This document shows positions 12,885-24,109 of a stretch of DNA of 64,000 bases, one piece after another. The notes beneath the pieces were generated by a model, which had not been told where the DNA came from, made no database searches, and saw only the letters and a list, made by a program, of their open reading frames with translations. A program made the translations under genes and the position numbers. Location of the stretch: positions 913,458 to 977,457 of the forward strand of contig NW_022985178.1 of the NCBI RefSeq assembly GCF_010093535.1. Direction: 5' to 3'. The stretch's first letter is position 1; each line of letters begins with the position of its first letter. The DNA comes from Lindgomyces ingoldianus. Taxonomy: Eukaryota > Ascomycota > Dothideomycetes > Pleosporales > Lindgomycetaceae.

Positions 12885-13598
12885 ATGTTGAAACCTAATT
12901 CCGTATCTGGTCCTTTTGCCCCCGGCAAACACATTATCCCACCACCTCGTTCTGTTTCTCCAGCCACGGCGGAATACCGGCTCAATCACCTTATGCTGAG
13001 GATAAAGGACCCGGAAAAGAGTCTGAGGTTTTATAACGATTGTTTTGGATTGCATACTGTGTTTGTATTTAATGCGGGGCCGTGGACAATTTATTACTTG
13101 GGACCGAGGGAGGTTGGTGAGTTCTCCTCTATCACACCCTTGGGATAAGCGATGATGTTGATAGTTCCCTAGGAATGGCAAATCTCGGTACAAGCAAAGG
13201 GCTTCTGGAGCTCTACCACATACCTGCCGACTCGAACACGCCATACAACAACGGGAACGATTACTTGAAAGGTGGGATTGGATTCGGCCATATCGGATTC
13301 ACAGTACCTGATGTCGCAGAGACGCTGAATAGAGTTGAGGATTTTGGGTACAAGATTATTAAGCCGCTCGATGAGGCCAAGGTGGGACAGATGGGTTTGC
13401 CAGAGGAAATTAAGGAGGAAGAAGTGGTGCAGGGGTATCAACATGTGTTTCGGCAGCTGGCGTTTGTGCAGGATCCCGATGTAAGTGTCCTTCTGATTGA
13501 GGTTGACCTTGGAGAATGAAGAAGACGCTAATGATGCGTAGGGTTATTGGGTTGAGGTTGTGCCTCAGGTCGTGAAGGCACCAGCAAGCGATACATAG
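12885..13598 (+). CDS. Glyoxalase I (lactoylglutathione lyase)
   Basis: Predicted 198-aa enzyme converting the hemithioacetal of methylglyoxal and glutathione to S-lactoylglutathione; probably cytosolic. Exons: 12885-13116, 13173-13480, 13542-13598. The two vicinal-oxygen-chelate modules are intact. The first carries NHLMLRIKDPEKSLRFYND (residues 34-52). The second carries GFGHIGFTVPDV and ends with FVQDPDGYWVEV. The four expected metal ligands are present: H35, E90 (in LLELYH), H117 (in FGHIGF) and E185 (in YWVEV). The N-terminal 30 residues are a Pro-rich extension not needed for the fold; translation from M37 would lose H35, so the ATG at 12885 is preferred. The final short exon supplies the catalytic E185. 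Length is close to the single-domain eukaryotic enzyme. Confidence 0.92.
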
Positions 13599-15105
13599 AG
13601 AAGAATTCCGACAGAGCTTAAGTTGAATGCGTAATGGTGATTATGATTGCAATTCACTCTCCAGTGACTTCCGCGGCTACATCAGAAAGTAGAACGTCAT
13701 CGTAGAATCAACCCATACTCAAGATTCAATTTACGATAACGTACAACCTAACAACTATGAAGAGAACTTAATCGTACGTTGATAAAATATCATGACAGAT
13801 CAGGGAAACCTAACAGACAATGGAATATACGCGATGTGCCTCCTGCTAGTAAGGCTGCTCTCGACTCCTTGTCGATTCCTGTGTATATCACTGGAGCGTA
13901 CATTGACATGAATTAGCGTCGAGGTTTTCTCCCGACTTGAAACTACAAACAACTACACCGATCATAATTAAAAGCAAAAAATAATTATCTTCTCTGAACT
14001 CGTACCCACTAAATCCATGAAATGACGGAAAATCTATGGTGCCGGAAAATGTAAGGGGTGCTTTGACTTTAAGTGACTCGAACTCTACGAACACTTTAAG
14101 CTTTAAATTAAATTATGTGATGTTGCTACCTTCGGACGTTTAAGACCTTTCTAACCTATAAATTCCATTCGCATCGTCGCTTTCTCGCTAATTCGCTTAG
14201 AGACTTCTTTTCTGGCAATACAATCTCCATGCACTAAGCACTAACATCAAGCTTTTAACACTTACAATACAGGTATAAAGGGTTTATCCAAGCCTTAGAC
14301 CCTTATAGCGTTAATAATAATAGGGAGTTATTATCAGCTTTGTGCCTGCTATCGCGCGTGGGTTCATATAAGGCCGCCACCCTAGTCGGTAGCTCTAGTT
14401 AAAGATATTACTAATCCTAGCTAATTCAAAGCGACCCGCTTATCCTACGTAGTCATCACGGTGTAATTTACTTTTATCATTAGTAACGCTAAGATTATAG
14501 CTGTTAGGCGTTATGGCTATGCTTACGCTTAGAATATAAGGATCGACTCCGAAGCAGCAGTAGCGTGGCAGTAAATAGTTAGCCACACTCATTAGCCACA
14601 GTGATAACTAAATACGCAGTCTCTATCCTTTAGCAAGCAGAGCAAACTATTCACTGCAAGGGCCTATCAAGAGTGGATTAATCGTCCTCCGTGCCAGCGT
14701 GATCTAGGCGTTCGTCTGCATTTGGCCAAACTCAAGTAGCAAATATTTAACACGTACAGTGGAGCTCTAATCCTGCACGTTGACATCTTGTGACTTGATT
14801 CAAAGCTTCACTGTGGCAAATCTGCAAACTGTATATTCGTGCTGATCCTCGGCCCTGTATGAAATATAGAGAAAAATATAATATACTAAGTAACTGATCA
14901 TGATATAAATGTTCTAGCCTTAGAATGTGTTAAGCTTGTTAAGCTTAACTCTGCATATCCATACCCTTCTAGTTCCAACACTACAACCAATCATTTTCTC
15001 TGATACCCCCGGGCATAATGGTCGATACTCTGAGGGTAACCGTACTAGGTTTTCTGAATTATATGTTATCCACACGCCATCTACACTTAAGTCTAGGTCA
15101 TGATA
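13599..15105. other. AT-rich relic DNA, origin not identified
   Basis: Composition drifts AT-rich from about 13.7 kb. Stretches dominated by TA dinucleotides (14,100-14,660) resemble mutation-decayed repeats, and stop codons are dense in all frames. I could not recover a transposase, reverse transcriptase or terminal repeats. It adjoins the HET-NACHT-WD40 pseudogene and probably belongs to the same decayed island. Confidence 0.4.
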
Positions 15106-17650
15106 TTAAGGACTCTGAAGTTTCGAATGGGATAGGTGTCTCGAACCTAATAGAGTGCTGGTTTTAATAGTACTAATATGCGTTCGAATATATGAGTCAG
15201 TGATGTCATATGAGATGCGGAAGAGTGCCTCGCTAATGATGAGTGTTTGAAGGTACTTGCCACTGCTCGCATCCCAGATCTTGACCGTCTTGTCGTACGA
15301 CGCCGACGCTAGCCAGGTCGAGTCGTGGGAGAAGGCTACTCTCCATTGCTGCTTTGTGGTACATGATGAATTAATAGGCATCATGAACAAGCTCAGTGAA
15401 TAAAGTTGCGTCTCCTCTTCCCTTAGTTTCGTCAGTATAGAATCAATCTAACTAAAATGCTTGTTGCGGACATGCCTGAACCAGCGACCGTAGTTTCGCC
15501 ATTGAGGCTACGCCTTTTAGCACACTTTTGCAAAGACTAAGAGCTTCTAGCTAGAAAATATACTTATCTCTTAGAAACACATCAATAACGCCTCTGTCTA
15601 GCAGATCTTTGGCATGGCTCGCTAAAGACACAGCATTTGAGTCACAAAAATAATCGACCCAGTAGATACATGAGTAGCGCGACGTTGCTATTAGATCAGA
15701 ATATGGCTGTTTAAAGTCATTGACAGGATACCTTGGCGCTTTTAAGTTGTACATGTCTTACTGCAGGGTTCTAGACATTATTTCGAGTGACCTAGCAACA
15801 ATAGCGCTATAAACATCCTCCCTTCTAGATGGGAACACTTCTTTAGCCGCCTGAGCAAGGAGGAAGTCCTTGGCTGATTGATGTACAAAGTATATGGTAT
15901 CTTCTCGCAGGATGAGTAACGAGCCCCAGAGGCCAATAATCTCGTGCAACTCTTTGTTGTTAGTTATTTCTCCCAGCTGTTTGATAAGCGTCACGAGCTC
16001 CTTCAGCGTGATTAGCCGGTACACGAGCCCGATCGACACCAACACCTGCTTGCAGAGGTTTGCATTGTCTGACTTGCTAATCTACTGCATCATCTGCTCA
16101 TACAGAGAGTCCAGTCCAGGCGGTAACAAGTTGAGCCTCTTAAGCACGTTTTGTTTCGCCGTCATTTCGAGCTTTTGACACACCACTGCTACCCAACGAA
16201 AGGTGTTGTTTACATTTAACGCCAAATGCTCTAACGCAAAGCCTTAGGTTTGCTTGTTGTACTTCTTCTGTTGCACCAGCTAAGACACCTTTTGCTTAAT
16301 AAATGTCTGTACAGCTGTTGACACAGACTCTGCATTCACCTTCAGGCTCAGCCTTACCTTGTGGTTTGCCCGCTCTAGCTGTTCTTCAATGTTTGGCCAG
16401 TTGCCGCTTGAGACAGCCCACTTGACGCAAGAAAACACAGATGAATTCTTTGCAACAAAGTTAAGTAGTTTTAGTAAGTTTTGTCTAGCGCGTTAATAAT
16501 CAGGTATGTAGCAGTTAAGCTTAGGTCCCGCAGCATGTCTGTAAAGATCTTAGTCAGAGCAACCTAAGCATTTGCATTCTTAAACGTGGTTTTGCCTGCG
16601 TGATCATGCTTCCTCCAAACACAAGAGACAAGTGACAGCTGCTGGCTAACCAGCAAGAACAACAGCCCTTTTAGTACAGTTGTTGCAGCGTTAATGCGTG
16701 AGCCAGTGGTCTAGCAGGAGAAGTAGGACACAAGTCCTGTCTTAGCTATTAACTTCTGTAGCTTGTCAATAATGCCGTAGAACAGTATTGTCTTGCCCTT
16801 GCTAGGATCACCGTTAATCTATAGCAGCTGGCTCTGCGGGTCATTGTACCATTGCTGGAAGTGGATGTTGTTAAGGACTCAGCAATACAAGTCTTTTAGC
16901 AGTCCCCCCTTTGTATCTTTAGTGCGCTTCTTGTTGTCACGCAGATCAGTACTGTGAATGTCTTAAAAGCATCTTTCCAGCTTATGGATCCTGTCTATAA
17001 GACGCCTAAACACGCCCGCTGCCCCTTCGCCATACACCAGCACTAGGTCAACCTCAGATATTCCGAGCAGCTAGTACGCTCCATCTTCTTGGCCTTTAGT
17101 CTCCCGGTGTTCTTTCCAGCGCAGCCGCTCGTTGACGCGGAACTAGGAAAGAGGGGCCCCTTCAAGTACAGCACATAGGATGCTTGTGATTTTATAGATC
17201 CATAACTTTAGCGATATCTTGTTACTAAGCTTCTTCCATTCTCGAGAGAAGATCTTTACTGAGCTAGGTGCAAGAAGCTCTTGGAGGTCCAACTGCGGGT
17301 GAATCATGGACTAGACCTAAAAGCAGGCTCCCAAGTGCACTCGGTAAGCATAGCGTCGGCTTTCCTCTTCCTTGTAGAGAAATCTGATAGATAGACATAG
17401 CATTTGGTCGCGTTTTGGTACCAGCGAAACATAGACCGGATAGCGTGGGAGAACTCAGCCTTGTCCGCCATATTAATGCAACACGTGTCGATCCAGAAGT
17501 ATTGCAATCCATCTTAGCGTGCTTTTTCTTCGCAGAAGAGGACCTTATAGCCAGGCTTGTCCTTGTCAGCGCTACTTGCAAGGTCTTCGAAAGTCACCTC
17601 ATCCTCGTCAGGCCCCACATATGAGAAAGTATTGCATAAGGGGGGGCATT
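15106..17650 (-). pseudogene. Decayed HET-NACHT-WD40 (HNWD-type NLR) gene
   Basis: Reading from 17650 downward on the minus strand, a HET domain is visible: AILSHMWGPDEDEVTFEDL, then LQYFWIDTCCI (17504-17472), then SMFRWYQNATKCYVYLSDF and EPAFRS. A NACHT P-loop follows at about 16,820 (NGDPSKGKTILFYG). The winged-helix-like NLR region is at 16045-15760 (LREDTIYFVHQSAKDFLLA) and RYSCIYWVDYFCDS at about 15,680. One WD40 unit (WLASASYDKTVKIWD) is at about 15,330-15,280, and the typical C-terminal ISYDITDSYIRT tail follows. The frame is broken by several shifts and many stops. Two stops sit exactly where NLR homologues have Trp (before INGDPSKGKT and before LEALSL), consistent with TGG-to-TAG mutation. 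Functional relatives mediate heterokaryon incompatibility or other self/non-self responses; this copy cannot make a full protein. Confidence 0.85.
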
Positions 17651-18552
17651 ATTTCCTCGTCGACTAAAACCGAGCCTGCCATCATCACTGTATGTCAAAA
17701 GGGGCATCGTTTCGTGAGGATATGCGGTGGACCTATGCGGGAGGAACGAAGCAGAGAAGGCTCAGCGTGGTAGTCCTGAAATCGTGGCAGAAGGACAAAG
17801 CCACTTAGCCCAGTCTGAGTAGAAGAAGTGGGCCTCTCTGAATATGGCCTAGCCACATTCGCGCTCTAACTGAAGTGACTTTACCTCAACCCCCTTCCGA
17901 TCAGAAACCAAATAAGTGCAAAACAAGGTCCCACCGTCCCACGACACGCCATCCGCGAATGATACTCATACTCTTGGCCACTACTTGTATCTTACGAATA
18001 CCCTACCCTGAGTAAGCCATGTCGTTTTCGAGAAACTATTAGATGTCAGAGCTAAATATCTTGCGCTTACGAAAATTGAAGCGCGCTCTACTGAGTGAGG
18101 GCTATGAACGGTTCTTTGTGCTATCTTGGGTTCACATATGTGCGAATAATCTACGAAAGACCCCGTGATTCGGCTCTGTGTGCGGTCTGCTCGTTTAACT
18201 TTACACCAATCATGCAGACGTGTCTTAGCTGTCCAAGAGTGTAGAAGAGATCCTCCATCAGGTTTTGCTCGGTGCGCTGAAGAAGCGACCACCACAGAGG
18301 CATGTGAATGCACAGATGGGGGAGAAGAACAAAGAAATAAAAGACAAACACGGCTAATGGAAGGTAATGGAAATGGATCTGCAAACCAGAATTATCAAGT
18401 CGCAAAGTGGCAAGGTTGGAAACAATCACCATGGTAACAATTGAGCAATTCCAGTGATTGAAAATGACCAGCAGTTGCTACGGCATGGCTCCGCCTTATT
18501 TTCATCCCGCCTCTTTTCTCCCATCCTACAACCAACCTCTCACCTTCCCAGC
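17651..18552. other. Intergenic region between NLR pseudogene and BTB gene
   Basis: No gene recognised. Open frames at 17981-18437 on both strands have no motif. Sequence is of balanced composition again. Confidence 0.4.
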
Positions 18553-19609
18553 ATGGAATTGACCAAAGTTTCAAGCGTCTCAACGCCCACAGATTTTAAG
18601 TACGTATTCCCCGAACCATACAAAAGGTCCAAGCCGGCACTAACAACTCAGCTTTGTGACCTCACCAGCAGTAAAAGTCCTGGTCGGCCCGGTTTCCAAC
18701 CGTCGCGAGTTCATCGTCCACCAGGCGCTCATCTGCTCTCGATCCAAGTATTTCGCCACCGTCATGAGCGAACAGTACCACGGATCGGGCGAGCGAGCAG
18801 TGAAATTGCAAAACGAGAGTCCGGAGATTTTCACGATGTTCGTGAAGATGCTCTATGGAGACACCCTCTTGACTATGGCGCCGAAAAAGACGGACCTAGG
18901 TGGCGATTCCGACACAGATGGGTATATTTCACTTTTCAAGCTCTACGTTCTTGTAGAGAAACTAGAAGACATCGAGAGTAAGGAAATGATTTCGGATAGA
19001 ATTCAGCAGTTTACCACCCTGGTAGATATGGACGGTCCTGTGGCTTGCCCGCCTCCTTGTTGCATCAAGATCGTCTACGAAGGAACACCCTCAGGCGACC
19101 CGGCGCGCCGCCTCCTGATCGAGCTCTACGTTTCTTACCAGGACAAAACATGCCTCTCTGGGGCGGTTGATAGCGTACCGAAGGAGTTCCTATATGACCT
19201 TTCACTTCACATGCTCGAAAATCAGGTGCAACGCCCATATAAAGAATTGACGCATACACTCCGTGTAAGGAACCGGACAGGACTCAAGTCGTTGGCAGAG
19301 AGAAAAAAGCAACTTGAAGAAAAGGACAGAATTATTCGGTCACTAGAGGGCGAGGTTCAAGCGAAGGACATTCAAATTTCAAACCTGACTTCCGAAATAG
19401 TTGCCACGAAAGGAAGGATAGGGTCATTCTCTGAGGAAGGGCGAGAAATGTCTACTTCGAGTAGCTTACTACGTGACCATTCCGAAAAGGAGAATAAAGA
19501 GAATCCCGCCCTAGATGGGAAGATTGATGGTTCTAGTGTCCCTTTTCGATTGTCAGCCAAGAAGCCAAAGATGAGAAAGAGGGCTATTCATGAGTCCCTC
19601 GGTGATTAA
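18553..19609 (+). CDS. BTB/POZ-domain protein, first of a tandem pair
   Basis: Predicted 334-aa protein. Exons: 18553-18599 and 18652-19609, joined by a 52-bp intron with a CTAAC branch point. This gives MELTKVSSVSTPTDFN followed by FVTSPAVKVLVG. The long second frame by itself would start with GTG. The BTB fold covers about residues 20-115 (REFIVHQALICSRSKYFATVM; PEIFTMFVKMLYGDTL). A family-specific module follows (IVYEGTPSGDPARRLL; LSGAVDSVPKEFLYDLSLHML), then a heptad-rich probable coiled coil at about 225-265 and a basic C-terminus (SAKKPKMRKRA) that could be a nuclear signal. BTB proteins act as dimerisation or Cul3-adaptor modules; which applies here is unknown. The next gene is its paralogue. 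Confidence 0.82.
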
Positions 19610-20122
19610 AGCGCCAATTACCATGTATTCACCTTTGGTGAGGAGGGGACTCATGGCCACTCCAGTGGGGATAAGGCCTAGGCATATGTATAGTTAGCTC
19701 TTGGGCGTCTTTGCAGGTGGACCGTATGTCATGAATCTCGATGATAAAATCTTAGTTATCTCCCAATAAACCCACGGAATATTTGTAGCTACCGGGGGTA
19801 GTAAGCAATACACGACAAAATTGTATCGAAATCGCCTCCTATGCTTCTCCCCGGTCTACAGATGCATCCACAGCATGTTATTGCGTGCCACGTAAATAAA
19901 TTAAGATGTATTTGGTCTTTCAAACCGTTTCCTGGGAAAGAGGAGGATGTTATGAGACTCCTAATTTCTGTTGAAGTAGACATTCGTCCTATCAGTGTCT
20001 TAGCCTCGCGCTTGTCCATCCCAACAACAGGTGATCTCCAACGTGGCTCATAAATTTGAACTTCCACTTTAGGTTCTTCTCTTTTCTCTAACTCAAAGCT
20101 TGAGACTTCTTTATACGACAAG
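19610..20122. other. Spacer between tandem BTB genes
   Basis: Holds the 3' end of the first BTB gene and the promoter of the second. A minus-strand open frame (19789-20382) overlaps the start of the second gene and has no recognisable motif; I treat it as chance. Confidence 0.4.
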
Positions 20123-21060
20123 ATGGCTTCATGGAAGTTTCCGCGGACCGCAGTCGTGACGGGGAACTGGGACGTCCGCGTCTCCAGTGGAAAGGAGACA
20201 GGGTATACAACGCCACACGGCGATTCGAACCCGACTTGCTGACCAGGCACAGATTCGCTCAGACGGCCGCCATCAAAGTTGTCGTTGGGGCGGAAAACGA
20301 ACAGCAAGAGTTCTTCGTCCACGAGGGTCTCATCTGCCCACGGTCCCAGTGCTTCGAGAAGGCCATGAGCGGCAAGTGGCACGAGTCCGACAAGAAGGAA
20401 ATCACACTCTGCACCGCTGAGCCAGCTACCTTCGCCTTATATAATGAGCTCCTCTACTCTGGTAATCTTCCAGTTAAAGATCTCAAGCATGCTTCGCCAG
20501 AAGACGAATACATCCCCCTATGCAAGCTCTATGTCCTCTGCGAGTACCTCATTGACCATAAATCACAAGACCTCGTTCTTCTAGCCATCTCCGCTCGATT
20601 CAAGCAGGTGGGGAAAGATGGAAAGCAGTATCTCCCAAGCATCAAATGCGTTAAGATCATCTACGGCGGCACCCCCGAGGAAAGCCCAGCTCGCAACATG
20701 CTCGTTGACTTCTATTCCGACCACGACGATGGAACGGCTCTCTCTGGGACATACGGCGACGTGCCAAAAGACTTCCTGTACGATCTATCCATCAGCGTGC
20801 TTCAGAATCGCCAGATGCCAATGGAGTCCCAGGCACAGCAGGATAAGTACAAGGAGCTGTCGATGCAGAAAGAGAAGCAGGATTCTGAAATGGAGTCGCT
20901 GCGCCGGACCATCCGGAACTTGAAGTCTAGGGGGGCGAGCGATTCAGAGATGTTCGATCCCTCGCCAGCGTCAAGTATTCCAAGCTCCGACCGGGCTTTG
21001 TATCATGCCGATGCCGAGTTCGGTCTAAGGTACACGAATATGTCTGGCATCGGCCGTTGA
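20123..21060 (+). CDS. BTB/POZ-domain protein, second of a tandem pair
   Basis: Predicted 295-aa protein. I place the start at ATG 20123 (MASWKFPRTAV) with a 50-bp intron at 20203-20252 (GTATAC donor, CTGAC branch point, CACAG acceptor). A single open frame also runs from ATG 20131 straight through this segment. The spliced model is preferred because the first BTB gene has an intron at exactly the equivalent place and phase: N|FVTSPAVKVLVG there, G|FAQTAAIKVVVG here. BTB motifs: QEFFVHEGLICPRSQCFEKAM and FALYNELLYSGNL. The shared module reads IIYGGTPEESPARNML and LSGTYGDVPKDFLYDLS. A short Gln/Glu-rich coiled coil follows. The C-terminus is Ser-rich and lacks the basic tail of its neighbour. 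Function is unknown; the pair arose by local duplication and has diverged well. Confidence 0.8.
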
Positions 21061-22230
21061 TACCTTGTACCTGAGGAAGAAATAGCATTTGGAGCGGCGT
21101 TCTGGTCTGAAAATACAGAATCCCATGGTGAAGGTGAATGCCATGCACACGGAAGCGGACTAATGGTTGGAGGTTTGTGGAGGAAGAGGGTAATTCAAAG
21201 AGGCAATTGTGTAGCGATGGCATATAGTGGGTTGAATATTCAAGTTTGAATGTTCAAGTTTGAATATTGTGTCTTCGATGCTGGGGAAGTGAGGATTGGC
21301 GTGGGGTATGGATCGGGAGTACCCCCGTACTGGATCCACTCCCATTGGCTGGCTATCCGAGACGTCGGGTGCCAAGCAATCTCATGAGGAAGTTACGCAG
21401 AGCAGCTGCGGCTGAGGATTATTTCCTTCCTTTTTCAATTCACTTCTAGCTCTTGTGGTGCTTCACGAAGATGAATCGGTGCTTTACATCTGCAACTGCA
21501 AGGATTACTTCCAATGGAATAGTGGGCAATCGCCAGTAATAGTATCAGGTTGGATCAATTGCAGCCAAGAGCGGTCGAAGGCGAGCTTCGCGTCAACCTC
21601 CTCTTACACGCAGATTCGCTCCACCGGCCGAAAGCAGAAGCGGGCAGTGCAAATTGTCGAACCCCTTGGATTTGTTCAGTGACGCGCACGCAGTGACGCA
21701 CCGATTCAGCTCCGCCCTCGCAACGTCCGCGCGAATGGAGATGCATCTGGGACATGCCCGTCGATCTGTTTCATAGCGATCTGCGACGGGCACCAGTTTT
21801 ACAACTGGCAATGCCCATACTTTGCTGCATCTTCCGGGCCCGGACTATCGAATCCAATGAAAGCAACCAAGAGATCGCCTCACGATAGGCTCACTGTAGG
21901 GTCACCTTCACATCACCGTGGGCCCAGACCGCGCGCCAAGATCCGGAGAGGCTGGAAATGTTTGGTCTCACACGGCCTCTCACAGCGCAAAGCTGCGCGC
22001 GCGGGGCGAGTTCTGGAAGGCGCCAAGCTACTTCTCATGCGCCCCGGTCGCCAAAAACTTGGTGGGCTTGGTGGGCTTGGGGGGCGGGCCGCAGTCGCAG
22101 TCGCAACGCCCGCCAAAGCTCTGACCCGCCTCTCAGAAAGGGGCCCCGTCACACTATATACTCGAGGCCTGCAGCCGGGCAGATTCTCGACGTCGCAACT
22201 CCTCCGGCAACTTTCTCCGCGCCTGTCACC
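21061..22230. other. Intergenic region and delta-8 desaturase promoter
   Basis: No gene recognised. Long minus-strand frames over 21913-22439 are shadows of the GC-rich desaturase 5' region. Confidence 0.45.
22060..22160 (+). promoter_or_regulatory. Putative core promoter with GC-rich repeats and TATA box
   Basis: Two tandem copies of TTGGTGGGC lie at about 22059-22077. They are followed by GGCGGGC (22083-22089) and its inverse GCCCGCC (22108-22114), which could form a short stem. TATATA lies about 75 bp before the desaturase ATG. This is a consensus-only inference. Confidence 0.35.
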
Positions 22231-24109
22231 ATGGCCATGGATCGCAAACCCATCGTATCGGCGAAGGAAGTCGAGCTGCTCATCGCCCAGGGCCAGCCAA
22301 TCGTCATCCACGAGGGGTATGCCCTGCAACTGACGCAGTGGATCGACAGGCATCCTGGCGGCCGCCTCGCCATTTTGCACATGGTCGGCAGAGATGCCTC
22401 CGATGAAATCAACGTGTAAGCAAGAACTAACCTCCGCATCTGGTATGGTGTCTACCGCCTCTAGTTTGCTCGGGGCCGTCTCAGGCTAACTCCGCCACAG
22501 GTACCACTCGGCCCGCTCGCTGCAGATGATGAAGCAGCATCGTCTTGGCCGCATCCAGGAACCATGGAAGAACCTCGAGCCTCCGATCCGCTCCCCCAAC
22601 TACCGCGACCAGATCAGTCAGCCGAAGGATTCTTGCATCGCGGCACCCGTGACCAAGGGGACGACGGCACCTGTCCCCGGACATCGGTCCAGGCCGAGCA
22701 TCGACATCGGTCCGCTGGGTTTCTTGACCCCGCCGTCATGCACGGGGGTGAACCCGCAGCCAGACCTCATCCCCGGTGGCTCTTGCAGCCGCAGGATCGG
22801 CTCGGTGCAAAGTGCCGACCCAGAGAAGCAGGCGCTCTTGGACACGCCGGATAAAATTTCATCCGAGGGCTCAAGGATTGCATATGCCACGACCATGGAG
22901 CAAAAGGAGATCGCAGAGGGTATACTTGACTATCCGTCTCTGGACGAAGAGACGCAGCAGTCAATCCGGCTGCACTACCGGGCCCTTCACCAGGAAATCA
23001 TAAATAGGGGACTATACCAATGCCGCTACTCTGAGTACGGCAAGGAGTCGATTAGATATGCGGTCTTGTTCTGCGCCTTTCTCTACCTGCTCCTCACTGG
23101 ATGGTACTTGACATCGGCCATATTCCTGGGCCTCTTTTGGGTGTGTATTCTTCCTTGCACGTGCTCTCCTGATCCACATGACTAATGAACGGTTCAGCAA
23201 CAAATCATGTTCACTGCTCACGACGCTGGCCATCGTGGTATCACTGGCAACTTCGTCATCGACACCTTGATCGGAGCTTTCATCGCCGACTTCTGCTGCG
23301 GTCTGTCTATAGGATGGTGGAAGTCATCCCACAACGTCCACCACTTGATAACCAACATGCCTGAGCACGACCCTGACATCCAAAACATTCCCCTCTTCTC
23401 AAACTCCCCTACATTCATGAAATCGGTCTTTAGCACCTTCTACAACTTCGAATTCGTCTGGGACGGCGCTGCCGACTTCCTCGTCCCCTACCAAAAATAC
23501 ACCTATTACCCAGTCATGGCTCTCGCCCGATTTAACCTCTACATGCTCTCCTGGCTCCACCTGCTCTCCCCGCGGGCTACCCAACTCGGTTCCGCATGGT
23601 GGACCCGCCACGTCGAACTCGTTTTCATGCTCTTCTACTGGGCCATCTTCGGGTACGCGCTCGTCTGGTGCACGCTCCCCGACTGGCCCACCCGCATCGG
23701 CTTCGTCATGATCTCGCACATGATGACCATGATCCTACACGTGCAAATCACTCTCTCTCACTGGGGCATGCCGACGTCCGACCTCGGCCCCATGGAATCC
23801 TTTCCCCAGCGCCAGCTTCGCACAACTATGGACGTCGACTGTCCCGCCTGGTTGGATTTCCTACACGGCGGTCTGCAGTTCCAAGCTGTGCATCATTTAT
23901 TTCCGAGATTGCCGCGACATAATTTGAGGGAGGGTCAGTTTTTGGTAAGGGAGTTTTGCGAGAAAACAAATATTCAGTATAATTGCTACGGCTTTGTTAA
24001 GGGGAATAAGGTTGTGTTGAGTAGATTGGAAGAGGTGGCGAAGATGGTCGAGATGATGGTAGACTGTCAGAAGCATATGGCTGAGACGGGAGAGAGTGGC
24101 CTGAATTAG
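22231..24109 (+). CDS. Delta-8 sphingolipid (fatty acid) desaturase with N-terminal cytochrome b5
   Basis: Predicted 578-aa ER membrane enzyme that introduces the delta-8 double bond into the long-chain base of fungal ceramides, the route to 9-methyl glucosylceramides. Exons: 22231-22415, 22501-23140, 23198-24109. The cytochrome b5 domain is at the N-terminus, with heme motif HPGG at 41-44 and second ligand H64 (YHSA). The desaturase domain has all three histidine boxes: HDAGH 283-287, HNVHH 320-324 and QAVHH 504-508. The Gln in the third box is the hallmark of front-end/b5-fusion desaturases. Hydrophobic segments flank the boxes as expected. A hydrophilic linker of about 140 residues separates the two domains. 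Length matches fungal delta-8 desaturases. ATG 22231 has a good context (CACCATGG); a second Met is two codons later. Confidence 0.93.

Noticed and set aside
21913..22439. Long minus-strand frames upstream of and within the desaturase gene
   Set aside because: They are shadows of GC-rich coding and promoter DNA; the plus-strand cytochrome b5 domain explains the region.
22231..24109. Reading the desaturase as a delta-5/6 front-end fatty acid desaturase
   Set aside because: The overall length, the long b5-to-desaturase linker and the QAVHH context fit fungal delta-8 sphingolipid desaturases better, though motif reading alone cannot settle regiospecificity.
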